A stretch of DNA of 64,000 nucleotides from Streptomyces agglomeratus (GTDB lineage: Bacteria; Actinomycetota; Actinomycetes; Streptomycetales; Streptomycetaceae), in contig NZ_MEHJ01000001.1 in assembly GCF_001746415.1 (NCBI RefSeq), positions 3,865,001 to 3,929,000 of the forward strand, read 5' to 3'. Positions 8,477 to 17,613 of this stretch are shown in pieces. A program made the position numbers and the translations under genes. Positions within the stretch are counted from its first letter, which is position 1. Each line of letters opens with the position of its first letter. Under the pieces are notes generated by a model. It made no database searches, was not told the DNA's origin, and saw nothing but the letters and a program-made list of their open reading frames with translations.

Positions 8477-10392
8477 ACCGGGAGGCGGGCAGGCTGCTCC
8501 GCTCGGCGCTGCACCGGCGGCGCCGGGAGTTCCTGCGGATCGCCGGCTGGTCGTTCGTACAGGCGGTACCGGCCCTGCTGTCCGGCTGGGTCATCGCCCG
8601 CGCCGTCGACGACGGCTTCCTCGCCGGGCGGCCCGGCCAGGGCGCGGCCTGGCTGGGGGTCCTGGCGGTCGCCGTCCTGGTCGGCGCGTGGGGCACCCGG
8701 CACACCGCGCTCGGGCTCGCCTCGGTCGTCGAACCGTTCCGGGACGAGCTGGTCACCCTGGTCACCACCGGCACCCTGCACCGCTCGGCCCGGCACGGCG
8801 AACCCGCCGACACCGGCTCCGTGGCGCGCCTGACGGAGCACGTGGAGATCGCCCGGGAGGCGTACGGGGCGGTGATCATGTTCGTCCAGACCTTCCTCAT
8901 CACGGCGGTGAGTGTCGTGCTGGGACTCGCCGCCCTGGACCCCGCCCTGCTCCTGCTGGTCCTGCCGCCGCTGCTGCTCGGGCTCGGCGTCTTCCTGTCG
9001 GCGCTGCGCGCGATGGCCGCGCGTCAGCGGGCGGTCGTCGTGGCTGACGAGCGTCTGGCCGAGACGATGAGCGCGGCGGCGGGGGGACTTCGTGACGTGG
9101 TGGCGTGCGGCGCCGAGGAACGCGTCGAGGCGCGGACCGGTGAACGGATCGACGCCTCGGTGCGGGCCGCCCGCGCCCTGGCCCGGCTCACCGCGCTGCG
9201 GACCGCCGCCCTGGGCATCAGCGGCTGGGTTCCCCTCCTGCTGATCCTGGCCGGTACGCCGTGGCTGGTGCGCGGCGGCGTGAGCGCCGGGGCGATCCTC
9301 GGGGCGGTGGCGTACGTGTCGCAGGGCCTGCAACCGGCCCTCCAGGACTTCGTACGGGGCCTGGCGGGCAGCGGCCTCTGGCTGGCGGTCTCACTGGCCC
9401 GCATAGCGGAAGCGGCCCGTACGCCGCCGGAGGAGGACAAACAGCGGGCGGACGTCGCGCCGCGGAAGCGGGAGGCAGGGCCGGAACAGGAGACACGGCG
9501 GCCGTCGGTGGAGCTGTGCGGGGTGACCTTCGGGTACGCCGGTTCCGCCGAGCCGGTGATCCGGGACCTCGACCTCCGGTTGGACCCCGGCCACCATCTG
9601 GCCGTCGTGGGGCCGAGCGGCGCGGGGAAGTCCACCCTGGCGGCGCTGGTCGCCGGGCTGCTCGTACCGCTGAGGGGGCAGGTGCTCCTCGGCGGCGATC
9701 CGGTCCGGGCGCCCGTTGCCTGCGCCCCCGCGGCCCTCGCCGGCCGGCGCGTGCTGATCCCGCAGGAGGCGTACGTGTTCGACGGCACGCTCCGCGAGAA
9801 CCTCGCCTACCTCAGTCCCGACGCCCCGGCGGCGGAGCTGGACAGGGCGGTGGAGTCCGTGGGCGCGGGCCCGCTGGCCGAACGGCCGGGGGGTTACGAC
9901 GCGCCGCTCGACCCGCAGGAACTCTCCGCCGGTGGGCGCCAGTTGCTCGCGCTCGCCCGCGCGTACCTGCCGCCCGCACAGCTCGTTCTGCTGGACGAGG
10001 CCACCTGCCACCTCGACCCGGCCGCCGAAGCGGTCGCGGAGCAGGCGTTCGCCCGCCGTCCCGGCACGCTCATCGTGATCGCCCACCGGATCAGCTCGGC
10101 ACTGCGGGCGGACGTCGTGCTCGTACTGGACGGTCCGCAGACCCGGCTCGGCACCCATGAGGAGCTGATGGCCTCCTCCGCCCTCTACCGCGACCTGGTC
10201 GGCCACTGGGAGGCCACGGCCCGGCCACCGGCCCCCGCACCCGCGGCGGCATCCCCGGCCGGACCCGCACCCGCCACGCCGCAGACACCCGCACCCGAGG
10301 CGGCACCCCAGCCCGCACCCGCGCCCACGTCCGCCTACGCGTACGCCGTGCAGCCGCACCGCGCCCGCCGCACCCACCGGACGACCGAATGA
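8473..10392 (+). CDS. ramB: RamB-type ABC exporter half-transporter
   Basis: Second half-transporter, 639 residues, pairing with RamA. Transmembrane region about 20-300, then an ATPase with Walker A VVGPSGAGKS, signature LSAGGRQLLALARA, canonical Walker B LVLLDEATCHLD and switch His in IVIAHRISS. The GTG start overlaps the ramA stop (GTGA), so the two are translationally coupled. The last 60 residues are a Pro/Ala-rich tail ending in a basic cluster and probably lie in the cytoplasm. Because only this subunit has the catalytic Glu, the RamAB heterodimer would have one consensus and one degenerate ATP site. Confidence 0.9.
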   Translation: MNREAGRLLRSALHRRRREFLRIAGWSFVQAVPALLSGWVIARAVDDGFLAGRPGQGAAWLGVLAVAVLVGAWGTRHTALGLASVVEPFRDELVTLVTTGTLHRSARHGEPADTGSVARLTEHVEIAREAYGAVIMFVQTFLITAVSVVLGLAALDPALLLLVLPPLLLGLGVFLSALRAMAARQRAVVVADERLAETMSAAAGGLRDVVACGAEERVEARTGERIDASVRAARALARLTALRTAALGISGWVPLLLILAGTPWLVRGGVSAGAILGAVAYVSQGLQPALQDFVRGLAGSGLWLAVSLARIAEAARTPPEEDKQRADVAPRKREAGPEQETRRPSVELCGVTFGYAGSAEPVIRDLDLRLDPGHHLAVVGPSGAGKSTLAALVAGLLVPLRGQVLLGGDPVRAPVACAPAALAGRRVLIPQEAYVFDGTLRENLAYLSPDAPAAELDRAVESVGAGPLAERPGGYDAPLDPQELSAGGRQLLALARAYLPPAQLVLLDEATCHLDPAAEAVAEQAFARRPGTLIVIAHRISSALRADVVLVLDGPQTRLGTHEELMASSALYRDLVGHWEATARPPAPAPAAASPAGPAPATPQTPAPEAAPQPAPAPTSAYAYAVQPHRARRTHRTTE

Positions 10393-10480
10393 CCAGCCGG
10401 TCCGGGACGACCAGCCGGTCCGGGACCAGCATCCGGTCCGGGACCAGCAGCCGGTCCGGGACGACCCGCCGGTCCGGGGC
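10391..10480. repeat. Five tandem copies of a roughly 15-bp CCAGCCGGTCCGGGA unit
   Basis: Imperfect tandem copies of GACCAGCCGGTCCGGGA fill the gap between the convergent ramB and ramR genes. Each copy contains the short palindrome CCGGTCCGG or a close variant, so the transcript could fold several small hairpins and act as a bidirectional end point. Confidence 0.75.
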
Positions 10481-10489
10481 CGCCCACCC

Positions 10490-11095
10490 TCACAGCCAGC
10501 CCGACTCCCGGACGATCCGGATGGTGTCGACCCGGTTGCGTGCCCCCACCTTGTTCGCGACCGCCGAGAGGTGGTTGCGAACCGTCCCCACCGAGAGTGC
10601 CAGCCGGTCCGCGATCTCCCTGGTCGGAGTCCCTTCGGCACCCATCCGCAGCACCTCCAGCTCGCGCGGCGTCAGCGGGCTCTCGGCCGCGTTGACCGCC
10701 AGTACGGCCAGCTCCGGGTCGATGTACCGCTGGCCGCTCGCCACCTTGCGGATGCCCTCCACCAGCCGGTCCGCGGGCGCGTCCTTCCCGATGAGGCCGG
10801 GCGTGTGCTGGGCCAGCACACGCCAGAGGCACTCGCGGGTGGACGAGCCGGTGACCAGCAGCATCCGGCAGTCCGGGAGCTGCGCGGACAGTGCGCCCCC
10901 CAGAGCCAGCTCCTCGCGCTGCGGGGAGTCGACGTCGATCACTGCGACATCGGGCCGGTACGACAGTGCCCGCGCCAGCACCGAGCCGTTCCCCTCGGCC
11001 TCCACGACGACCTCGATGTCCCCCTCACGGGCGAGGAGCGCGGCGAGCGCGCCGCGCATGAGGCCGGTGTCCTCGACGAGCAGAACCCGGATCAA
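10490..11095 (-). CDS. ramR: RamR/AmfR-type response regulator (NarL family)
   Basis: Activator expected to switch on the ram operon. The N-terminal receiver domain is atypical: LIRVLLVEDTGLM supplies the acidic pocket and VAVIDVDSPQ the phosphoacceptor region. The C-terminal LuxR-type HTH reads LTPRELEVLRMGAEGTPTRE, then IADRLALSVGTVRNHLSAVA. The gene is convergent with ramB, the standard arrangement of this locus. I chose the TTG at 11095 because GGTGGGAG lies just upstream and the product (201 residues) then begins right at the receiver domain; an ATG at 11116 would add seven residues. No histidine kinase is adjacent, fitting an orphan regulator. Confidence 0.88.
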   Translation of the reverse strand: MIRVLLVEDTGLMRGALAALLAREGDIEVVVEAEGNGSVLARALSYRPDVAVIDVDSPQREELALGGALSAQLPDCRMLLVTGSSTRECLWRVLAQHTPGLIGKDAPADRLVEGIRKVASGQRYIDPELAVLAVNAAESPLTPRELEVLRMGAEGTPTREIADRLALSVGTVRNHLSAVANKVGARNRVDTIRIVRESGWL

Positions 11096-11304
11096 TGTGG
11101 CTCCCACCCGGCGCATGCGGCCTGCTGTCACACGTCGCTTCATCTGTCCCCTGCCGAAGTCGGGCATCCGGCCGCAACCGGACGAACACACCCGGTCGAA
11201 TCATCCCCCGCCGAAACCCGGATCGCCATTGGCCGAGCCGCGCGTCCCGGCGGGACAATGGTGGGGAGGGGACATGCCTTCCATGCGGAGAGGCGGGACT
11301 TCCG

Positions 11305-12048
11305 GTGCCGTACATAGCCGTGACTGCCCTGAGCCATCCCGGACTGATTCGCGATCACAACGAGGACAGCCTCGTCGCCGGACCGTGGACGCTGTGCGGC
11401 ACCGTGACCGAGAATCCACAGACGCTCGTCTTCCCCCTCGGCACACCGCTCGTCGTAGCCGTCGCGGACGGGCTCGGCGGGCAGCCGGCCGGCGAGGTAG
11501 CCAGCTCGCTCGTCGTACGCCAACTCGCCACGCTGGGGCCCGCGTTGAGCGACGAACAGTCCGTCCTCGAAGCCCTGGACATCTGCAATCGCTCGGTGTA
11601 CTCGGCCGCCGACGGTGATCCCGACCTGACCACCATGGGAACGACGGTCGCCGGCGCCGTCGTCCTGCCGGATGCGCTGCTGGTGTTCAACGTGGGCGAC
11701 AGCAAAGTGTACGACGCCGCCGTCCCCGACGGGCTCCGCCAGGTGAGCGTGGACGACAGCCCGCTGCCGCCGCCGGGTCACCGCACCACGTCGGCCGTCA
11801 CCCAGACTCTCGGCGGCAGCCCCGTGTTCAGCGCCGTGACCCCGCACGTGACGGCCCGCGCGCTGTCCGTCGGCGACCGCTACCTGGTGTGCACGGACGG
11901 GCTCACCGACCCGTGCCCGGACGAGGCGATCGACGGTGTGATGCGGAAGTACGACGGGGCGCGGGCCGCGTTCGAACTGTGGAAGGGGGCCATCGAGGCC
12001 GGGGGCCCGGACAACATCACCTTCGCGACGCTGCACATCGGCGAATAG
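11305..12048 (+). CDS. PP2C-family protein Ser/Thr phosphatase
   Basis: A 247-residue soluble metal-dependent phosphatase. The conserved motifs appear in order: RDHNEDS, VADGLGG, TMGTTVAGAVV, FNVGDSK, VCTDGLTD and GPDNITFATL. Together these supply the aspartates that hold the two metal ions. It probably reverses Ser/Thr kinase signalling; the nearest kinase is the gene at 14667, but no operon joins them. The GTG at 11305 follows GGAGAGGCGGGA; no upstream start adds domain sequence. It starts divergently from ramR across about 210 bp. Confidence 0.9.
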   Translation: MPYIAVTALSHPGLIRDHNEDSLVAGPWTLCGTVTENPQTLVFPLGTPLVVAVADGLGGQPAGEVASSLVVRQLATLGPALSDEQSVLEALDICNRSVYSAADGDPDLTTMGTTVAGAVVLPDALLVFNVGDSKVYDAAVPDGLRQVSVDDSPLPPPGHRTTSAVTQTLGGSPVFSAVTPHVTARALSVGDRYLVCTDGLTDPCPDEAIDGVMRKYDGARAAFELWKGAIEAGGPDNITFATLHIGE

Positions 12049-12087
12049 CCGCCGGTCCGCGCGGTGCGTCGGTACGTCGGCCCGCTG

Positions 12088-12170
12088 ACCCCAGTCCCCG
12101 CAGCACGCCCGTCCCCGCACCACGCCAGTCCCCGCAGCACGTCAGTCCGCGACGTCAGTCCGCGCAGTAC
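12088..12170. repeat. Short tandem repeats between convergent genes
   Basis: Imperfect copies of CCAGTCCCCGCAGCACG, changing into CGTCAGTCCGCG, fill the space between the phosphatase gene and the convergent peptidase gene and overlap the last codons of the latter. No stable simple hairpin was found. Confidence 0.55.
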
Positions 12171-13663
12171 GTGTCGCGCCCCGGCCGGACACCCGTCGTC
12201 AGGAACCGGGTGACCTCGCGGTCCCCGCAGGCGTTGCCGTTGCCCAGGTAGACGCCGTGGCCGCCGTGCTCGACCGTGACGAGGCGGGCGCGGTCGCCCA
12301 GGGCCTCGCGCATCCGCAGGGCCCCGAAGTACGGCGTGGAGGGGTCGCGGAGGCTCTGGACCATCAGGATGTTGGACGGGCCCCGGCCGGTGATCCGGGT
12401 GGGCTTCTCCACCGGCGCGCCCTTCCAGAAGGCGCAGGGCGTGACGTTCACCGGCATACCGGCCGTGAGCGGGTACCGCACCCGGTCGGCGGCGACCGCA
12501 CGCGCGTACGAGGACGCCGGAGCGGCAGGCCACCGTACGTCGTTGCAGACCACCCCCATCGTCACCGCCGCGACCTGATCGGACAGTGCCCCGGCGATGT
12601 CCGGCGTCAGGACCGGCGTCGCGGCCGGGTCCTGGGCCTGCTGGATGAGCCGCGCCACCTGGGGGAAGGCGCTGTCGCTGTAGAGAGCGCCCTGGAGGGC
12701 CTGACGCAGGCGGTTGCCCGTCAGCGGCCTGCCCGGCCGGTCGGAAGCCTTCGGCCGCCGGTCCAGTTCCGCCGCCAGACCGAGCACCACAGCGCGTACG
12801 TCCTCCGGGCGCCGGGCCAGCCGCAGCCCCGCGTCCTCCCGCGCCGGGTCCGCCGCCCAGGCCGCGAAGTCGGGGAAGCGGCTGTCGGCACCCGCCGACA
12901 TGTTCGCCAGCCATCCCCGCGCGACGCGGGACGGGTCGGGGTCCCCGCTGCTGTCCAGCACCCAGCGGTCGGTGTGCCGCGGAAACTTCTGCGCGTACAC
13001 CGCTCCCACGTACGTCCCGTACGAGATCCCCCACGCCGAGAGCTTCTCCTCGCCCAGGGCCTGACGGAAGCGGTCGATGTCACGCACCTCGTTCGCCGTG
13101 GTGAAGCTGCGCAGCACTGCTCCGCCGTTGCGTGCGCAGGCGTCGGCGACGCGCCGGGATCGGGCGAGGTTGTCCGCGATCCCGCCGTCCGGTGCCGGCC
13201 AGGACCGGAGGGTCACCAGGTCGCGGTCCCCCTCGTCGAGCCCGCAGCTCGCCGTCGTGCTCCCGCCCACGCCGCGCGGGTCGAGGCTGACGATGTCGTA
13301 CGCGCCCTTCATCTCCTTGCGCAGCGCCGCCGCCTTCTGCGTCAGCCGCTGCACGCCGGAGCTGCCGGGACCCCCGGCGATCACCAGCAGCGTCCCGCGC
13401 CGTGCCTCGGGGCGGTCGCTGCGCAGACGGGAGACGGCGAGGGTGAGCTGCCGTCCGCCGGGGTAGCGGTAGTCGAGCGGTACGGGCAGCTCCGCGCACT
13501 CCTGGTCGGTGGGGCCGCCGGTACTGGCGCACGGCTCCCACGTGAGGGTGGGCACGGCTGTCGCAGCCGTGGCGGCGGGGACGGCGCTCAGGGTGGACGC
13601 GACGGCTGCGGCGGAGAGTGCGAGGAGGAGGGTTCTGGGGGCTCTGCGGGAGTAAGTCGTCAT
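12155..13663 (-). CDS. Secreted S33-type tripeptidyl aminopeptidase / alpha-beta hydrolase
   Basis: A 502-residue exported hydrolase related to the Streptomyces Tap/SlpD/SlpE group, which remove N-terminal tripeptides from proteins outside the cell. It has a signal peptide (RTLLLALSAAAVASTLSAVP), an oxyanion region LLVIAGGPGSSG, a nucleophile elbow WGISYGTYVGAVYAQ with the catalytic Ser, a late Asp in SLRDPSTP and the His in VEHGGHGVYLGNG. Cysteines are spaced as in secreted members of the family. The ATG at 13663 starts just before a twin-Arg-like SRRAPR. No neighbour suggests a specific substrate. Confidence 0.9.
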   Translation of the reverse strand: MTTYSRRAPRTLLLALSAAAVASTLSAVPAATAATAVPTLTWEPCASTGGPTDQECAELPVPLDYRYPGGRQLTLAVSRLRSDRPEARRGTLLVIAGGPGSSGVQRLTQKAAALRKEMKGAYDIVSLDPRGVGGSTTASCGLDEGDRDLVTLRSWPAPDGGIADNLARSRRVADACARNGGAVLRSFTTANEVRDIDRFRQALGEEKLSAWGISYGTYVGAVYAQKFPRHTDRWVLDSSGDPDPSRVARGWLANMSAGADSRFPDFAAWAADPAREDAGLRLARRPEDVRAVVLGLAAELDRRPKASDRPGRPLTGNRLRQALQGALYSDSAFPQVARLIQQAQDPAATPVLTPDIAGALSDQVAAVTMGVVCNDVRWPAAPASSYARAVAADRVRYPLTAGMPVNVTPCAFWKGAPVEKPTRITGRGPSNILMVQSLRDPSTPYFGALRMREALGDRARLVTVEHGGHGVYLGNGNACGDREVTRFLTTGVRPGRDTYCAD

Positions 13664-13816
13664 GCGACAAGGGTTGTTGAGCGAACCGCCACTGCCCATG
13701 CGGCAGGCATGACACCGCACGTGGGGGTAGCCCCCGCAAGGGCCGCCTACGCGTACTACGGGTGTGCCGCTTACGGTTCCGATGGCATTCGAACGTCCGT
13801 CCCGGGAGAGAAGCAC

Positions 13817-14449
13817 TTGAACGGCCCCGCCCGTCCGACGCCGGCACCACCGCAGGCGCCCGCATCGATGACGGCACCGATGACGGCGGCCCGTGCCGTC
13901 ACCGATGTCCTCCAGCCCCGCAACGTTCTGCTCGCGGGCATGCCAGGCATCGGGCTCGCCGCCGCCGGCGACTGGACCGGGCTGCTGTGGGGCCTGCTCG
14001 GCGCCCTGTGCGCGGGTCTGGTCCCCGCCGGGTACATCGAGTGGGAGCGCAAGCGCGGAACCTGGGGCGACCGGCACGTCGTCGACCGCACCAAGCGGGC
14101 ACCGATCTTCTTCGTCATCCTCGGCTCGGTCGGCGCCGGTTCGCTCCTCATGGTCCTCGGCGGCGCCCCCGCCGGGATTCTGTACGCGATGCTCGGCCTC
14201 TGGGCGATGACCGTCCTCCTGCTGGCCGTGAACACCGTCTGGAAGATCTCGGTGGACTCGGCGGTCGCGTCGGCCGTCGTGGCCCTGCTCGCCGCCGTGC
14301 ACTCCCTCTGGTGGCTGATCGCGTACGCCGTTGCCGCCGCTGTCTGCTGGTCCCGGGTCGCCCTGCGGTACCACACCGTCGCGCAGACGGTGGCCGGAGC
14401 GGCCGCCGGTGCGGCCACCTCGGCTCCGTTCCTGTTCCTGGTCGTCTGA
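13817..14449 (+). CDS. PAP2-superfamily-like integral membrane protein
   Basis: About 210 residues with five or six hydrophobic segments. The C terminus matches the third PAP2 motif (SRVALRYHTVAQTVAGAAAG), where the His is the phosphohydrolase catalytic base. The other PAP2 motifs are not clear, so a lipid phosphatase role is only suggested. The TTG at 13817 has GGGAGAG upstream at good distance; an ATG at 13868 is the alternative. It is divergent from the S33 peptidase gene. Confidence 0.75.
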   Translation: MNGPARPTPAPPQAPASMTAPMTAARAVTDVLQPRNVLLAGMPGIGLAAAGDWTGLLWGLLGALCAGLVPAGYIEWERKRGTWGDRHVVDRTKRAPIFFVILGSVGAGSLLMVLGGAPAGILYAMLGLWAMTVLLLAVNTVWKISVDSAVASAVVALLAAVHSLWWLIAYAVAAAVCWSRVALRYHTVAQTVAGAAAGAATSAPFLFLVV

Positions 14450-14666
14450 GCCCCTCCGGGGGGCCTCACACGGGACCGCAACCGGTTAGGCCCGGCGTAC
14501 TGCTGATCCGCCGTCGGCCCGAGCGGGTTGCCGTACCTCTCCATGGTGCGCGACTCCAGGGCCGCGACCGCGGTACGTAACTCGCCCTCACCGAAAGGGG
14601 CGGCAACGGGGTGAAGTAGGTTCAGCAGCCTTGAGATTGTCAGATTGAATCGGGGTTGGTGCGCAA

Positions 14667-15779
14667 GTGCTGGTGGCGGACAGATACCGGCTGGACACAC
14701 CCATCGGGCGGGGCGGGATGGGTGAGGTCTGGCGGGCCACGGACGAGGTGCTGGGCCGGCCAGTCGCCGTCAAACTGCTGCTCGGCAACGGGGCCGACGC
14801 TTCGGCCGCGGCCCGGTTCCGGCTGGAGGCCCAGACCGCCGCCCGGCTGAGCCACCCTCACCTGGTGGCGGTGTTCGACTTCGGGGCGTGGGAGGACCGC
14901 TTCTACCTCGTCATGGAGCTCGTCGAGGGGACGAGCCTGGCCCAGACCCTCGTCTCCGAGGGCGCGCTGCGGGCCGATCGCGTCGCCCACATCGCCGCCC
15001 AGGCCGCCGCCGGCCTGGCAGCGGCCCACCGCCAGGGCGTCGTGCACCGCGACATCAAGCCCGGCAACCTCATGACCAGCAACGACGGCACGGTCAAGAT
15101 CGCCGACTTCGGCATCGCCCAGTTTGTCGACGACCCCGCCACGGCGCTCACCACCGCCGGCCAGATCGTGGGCACCAGCCTCTACCTGGCACCGGAGCGG
15201 GCGCTGGGGAGACCCGCCGGCCCCGCCTCCGACATGTACTCCCTCGGCTGCGTCCTCTACCAACTGCTGGCGGGCCGCCCGCCGTTCCAGGCCGACACCG
15301 CGACCGGCACGCTGTACCAGCACGTCGACGCCGTGCCCGTACCGCCGCGCAACCTCGGCGTCGACGTGCCCGGCCCCTTCGAGTCGTACCTGCTGCGTCT
15401 GCTCGCCAAGCAGCCCGAGGACCGGCCGACGGCCGAGCAGGTGGCCGACTGGTTCCGCCTGGACTCCTGGCGCGGCCACCCCGAACCGCTGCCCGCGCCG
15501 CTCCCAGCCGGCGCCCCCGCGTCCCCCGCGACAACGACGTACTCGCTCCCCTCCACCGGCGCCCCGCGCCCGGCTTCCCGGCGCCGCGCGGCGCCGCCCA
15601 CGCAGCGTCCGAGCACCCGGAAGTTCGTACGCCGCCGCCCGCGCGTCGCGAGCGCGATCGCCGGTGCCATCGCCTTCCTCGCGGCGGTGCTCGTCGGCAT
15701 GGCCTGGCTGTCCCCGGAACGCAGCTCCGCCGAAACCCCGGAGCCGAGCCCCACAGCCACCACCGAGTCACCCCGGTAG
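14667..15779 (+). CDS. Membrane-anchored eukaryotic-type Ser/Thr protein kinase
   Basis: A 370-residue Pkn-type kinase. Residues 6-265 are the kinase domain: glycine loop IGRGGMGEVW, ATP lysine in VAVKLL, catalytic loop VVHRDIKPGNLM, DFG in IADFGIAQF and the APE-like LAPERAL. A Pro/Ala-rich linker precedes one transmembrane helix near residues 325-347 (IAGAIAFLAAVLVGMAWLSP) and a short Ser/Thr/Pro-rich outer tail. There are no PASTA repeats, so it is not of the PknB wall-sensing type. The GTG start at 14667 places residue 1 directly before the kinase fold. Confidence 0.92.
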   Translation: MLVADRYRLDTPIGRGGMGEVWRATDEVLGRPVAVKLLLGNGADASAAARFRLEAQTAARLSHPHLVAVFDFGAWEDRFYLVMELVEGTSLAQTLVSEGALRADRVAHIAAQAAAGLAAAHRQGVVHRDIKPGNLMTSNDGTVKIADFGIAQFVDDPATALTTAGQIVGTSLYLAPERALGRPAGPASDMYSLGCVLYQLLAGRPPFQADTATGTLYQHVDAVPVPPRNLGVDVPGPFESYLLRLLAKQPEDRPTAEQVADWFRLDSWRGHPEPLPAPLPAGAPASPATTTYSLPSTGAPRPASRRRAAPPTQRPSTRKFVRRRPRVASAIAGAIAFLAAVLVGMAWLSPERSSAETPEPSPTATTESPR

Positions 15780-15843
15780 CCCCGCCGCGCGCCACCGCCG
15801 CGGGGCACCACCGTGACGCGGCACGCAACGCGGCGGGCGCGGC

Positions 15844-16476
15844 TCAGTCGGCGCGGGTGTGCGCGGCGACCCGCTGGGCAGGCAGGCGCGGGCGGCGGGT
15901 GAGGCGCAGCGCGCGGATCACGCGGGCGCCCTCGTCGTGCGGCCGCGTGCGGACCAGCTCCGCGAACAGCGCACGCCCGGCGATCAGGGCCCGCCGCATC
16001 GCCTCGGTGTCCGTGTCACCCGCCGCGGCCCGTTCGGCCGCCTCGTGCAGCAGCCGGCGGGCGCCCGCCTCGTGCGGGCAGTGCACGGACAGCGCCTCGT
16101 ACTGCCGCTGCACGGACTCGGCCGGGAAACCCCGGTCGCGAGCCAGGCTGCTCAGCAGTTGGTTGGCGCGCGCGACCGCCGGCCCCGGCGCGTCGACGAA
16201 CTGTTCCTGGAATCCGGCCCATTGCGCGGCGTACTGCTCACGCGCCTCCAGCGACAGGCTCCTGACCCGCAGTCCGCCGTACCGGCGCAGCCTCTCGCCC
16301 AGCTCGTGTTCCGCCGCTCCGGCGTCACCGCCGTGCCGAGCGGCCGTCTCGTCGAATTCCGGCCCGAACCTGCGGCGCAGATCGCCGGGCGCGGCCTGCG
16401 CGACCGGCCGGGCCAGCAACAGAGCCGTGATGATCGCGGCCACCACACCCAGAAGAACCACAGCACCCGTAGACAT
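15844..16476 (-). CDS. N-terminally anchored hypothetical protein
   Basis: 210 residues: one N-terminal hydrophobic helix (AVVLLGVVAAIITALLLARP), then a largely helical charged domain with RRRFGPEFDETAARHGGDAG near residue 35 and SLSLEAREQYAAQWAGFQEQ near residue 75. The FGPEYD/RxxWxxxQxxFVDxP pattern is common in actinobacterial proteins of unknown function. It is divergent from the sigma factor gene at 16666 and may share its control region, which suggests a stress link but does not prove one. Confidence 0.8.
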   Translation of the reverse strand: MSTGAVVLLGVVAAIITALLLARPVAQAAPGDLRRRFGPEFDETAARHGGDAGAAEHELGERLRRYGGLRVRSLSLEAREQYAAQWAGFQEQFVDAPGPAVARANQLLSSLARDRGFPAESVQRQYEALSVHCPHEAGARRLLHEAAERAAAGDTDTEAMRRALIAGRALFAELVRTRPHDEGARVIRALRLTRRPRLPAQRVAAHTRAD

Positions 16477-16537
16477 GAGTTACCGCCTTTCTTTGGGGCT
16501 TCCTCGCACGAGGATTTCCACTGTGTCGCTACGGAGT

Positions 16538-16562
16538 GTTACCAGATCTTCCCCAGGTAAAC
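16538..16562 (-). promoter_or_regulatory. Possible SigB-type promoter upstream of 16476
   Basis: On the minus strand GTTT (complement of 16559-16562) is followed 15 bases later by GGTAAC (complement of 16538-16543). This resembles the stress sigma consensus GTTT-N15-GGGTAT. It points toward the anchored protein gene. The -10 match is partial. Confidence 0.35.
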
Positions 16563-16665
16563 GCGGAGAGTAATAAGGAAGGTCATCCGGATTGCGAGGC
16601 ATGGGATCCCGCTTCCGGGGCAGGAGCGCCTCTTGAAGGGTCCGAAAACCGGGAGGGGCAGGACA

Positions 16666-17547
16666 ATGACGAGCACGGCGACAACGACGACGGCGTCTGT
16701 GGAGACCGCTGCTGAGGTGGAGACGGTCGGGGGACTGCCCTGGATCGAGGACGCCGGCAAGGTCGCCCCGAAGGACGCCCGCGCCCTGTCGCAGCTCTTC
16801 TTCGACCAGCTCCAGGTGCTCGAAGAGGGCACGCACGAATACCAGTACGCGCGCAACACCCTCATCGAGATGAACCTGTCCCTCGTGCGGTTCGCCGCCG
16901 GCCGCTTCCGCAACCGCGGCGGCGGCGGCGACATGGAGGACATCATCCAGGTCGGCACCATCGGTCTGATCAAGGCCATCGACCGGTTCGACCTCAGCCG
17001 CGAGGTCGGGTTCGCCACGTTCGCCGTGCCGTACATCGTCGGTGAGATCAAGCGGTTCTTCCGCGACACGAGCTGGGCCGTCCACGTCCCGCGGCGGCTC
17101 CAGGAGCTGCGCGTCGACCTGGCGAAGGCCAAGGAGGAACTCTCCCTGCGCCTGGACCGCGACCCCACCGTGCAGGAGCTCGCCGAGCACCTGAGCCTCT
17201 CCGAGGAAGAGATCATCGAGGGCCTCGTCGCAGCCAACGGCTACACCGCCGGCTCCCTCGACGCCCCGAACGACAACGCCGACGGACCGGACGCGAGCGG
17301 TCCGACGTTCGCCGACCGGCTCGGTGCACCGGACCCGGCGATGGAGAGCGTCGAGGACCTGCACACCCTGGCGCCGCTCCTGGAACGCCTCGACGCGCGC
17401 GACCGCCGGATCGTCGAAATGCGCTTCGGCCAGGAGCTGACCCAGGCCCAGATCGGGGCCGAGCTCGGCGTCTCCCAGATGCAGGTCTCCCGGCTCCTGT
17501 CGCGCGTACTGAAGCAGCTGCGCAGCGGAATGCTCGCCGAGAACTGA
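16666..17547 (+). CDS. SigB/SigF/SigG-family RNA polymerase sigma factor
   Basis: A 293-residue group 3 sigma factor for stress or sporulation promoters. Region 2 holds ARNTLIEMNLSLVRFAAGRF, DIIQVGTIGLIKAIDRFDL and FATFAVPYIVGEIKRFFRD (core binding and -10 recognition). Region 3 is DPTVQELAEHLSLSEEEI. Region 4 ends with MRFGQELTQAQIGAELGVSQ and MQVSRLLSRVLKQLR, which read the -35. The ATG at 16666 follows GGGAGGGG; a TTG at 16633 is less likely. Such factors are normally held by a HATPase anti-sigma factor and freed by a STAS protein, and genes for both types lie within 4 kb. Confidence 0.94.
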   Translation: MTSTATTTTASVETAAEVETVGGLPWIEDAGKVAPKDARALSQLFFDQLQVLEEGTHEYQYARNTLIEMNLSLVRFAAGRFRNRGGGGDMEDIIQVGTIGLIKAIDRFDLSREVGFATFAVPYIVGEIKRFFRDTSWAVHVPRRLQELRVDLAKAKEELSLRLDRDPTVQELAEHLSLSEEEIIEGLVAANGYTAGSLDAPNDNADGPDASGPTFADRLGAPDPAMESVEDLHTLAPLLERLDARDRRIVEMRFGQELTQAQIGAELGVSQMQVSRLLSRVLKQLRSGMLAEN

Positions 17548-17613
17548 CGGGTGCGGTCCCCGATCACCGGGCCCGTACTGACAGCGCCGCCCCCGGGGTG
17601 GCACAGTGGAACG

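Noticed and set aside
12257..13816. Upstream extension of the PAP2-like gene opposite the S33 peptidase
   Set aside because: Antisense to a secreted enzyme with a full catalytic triad; the membrane protein starts at 13817 or 13868.
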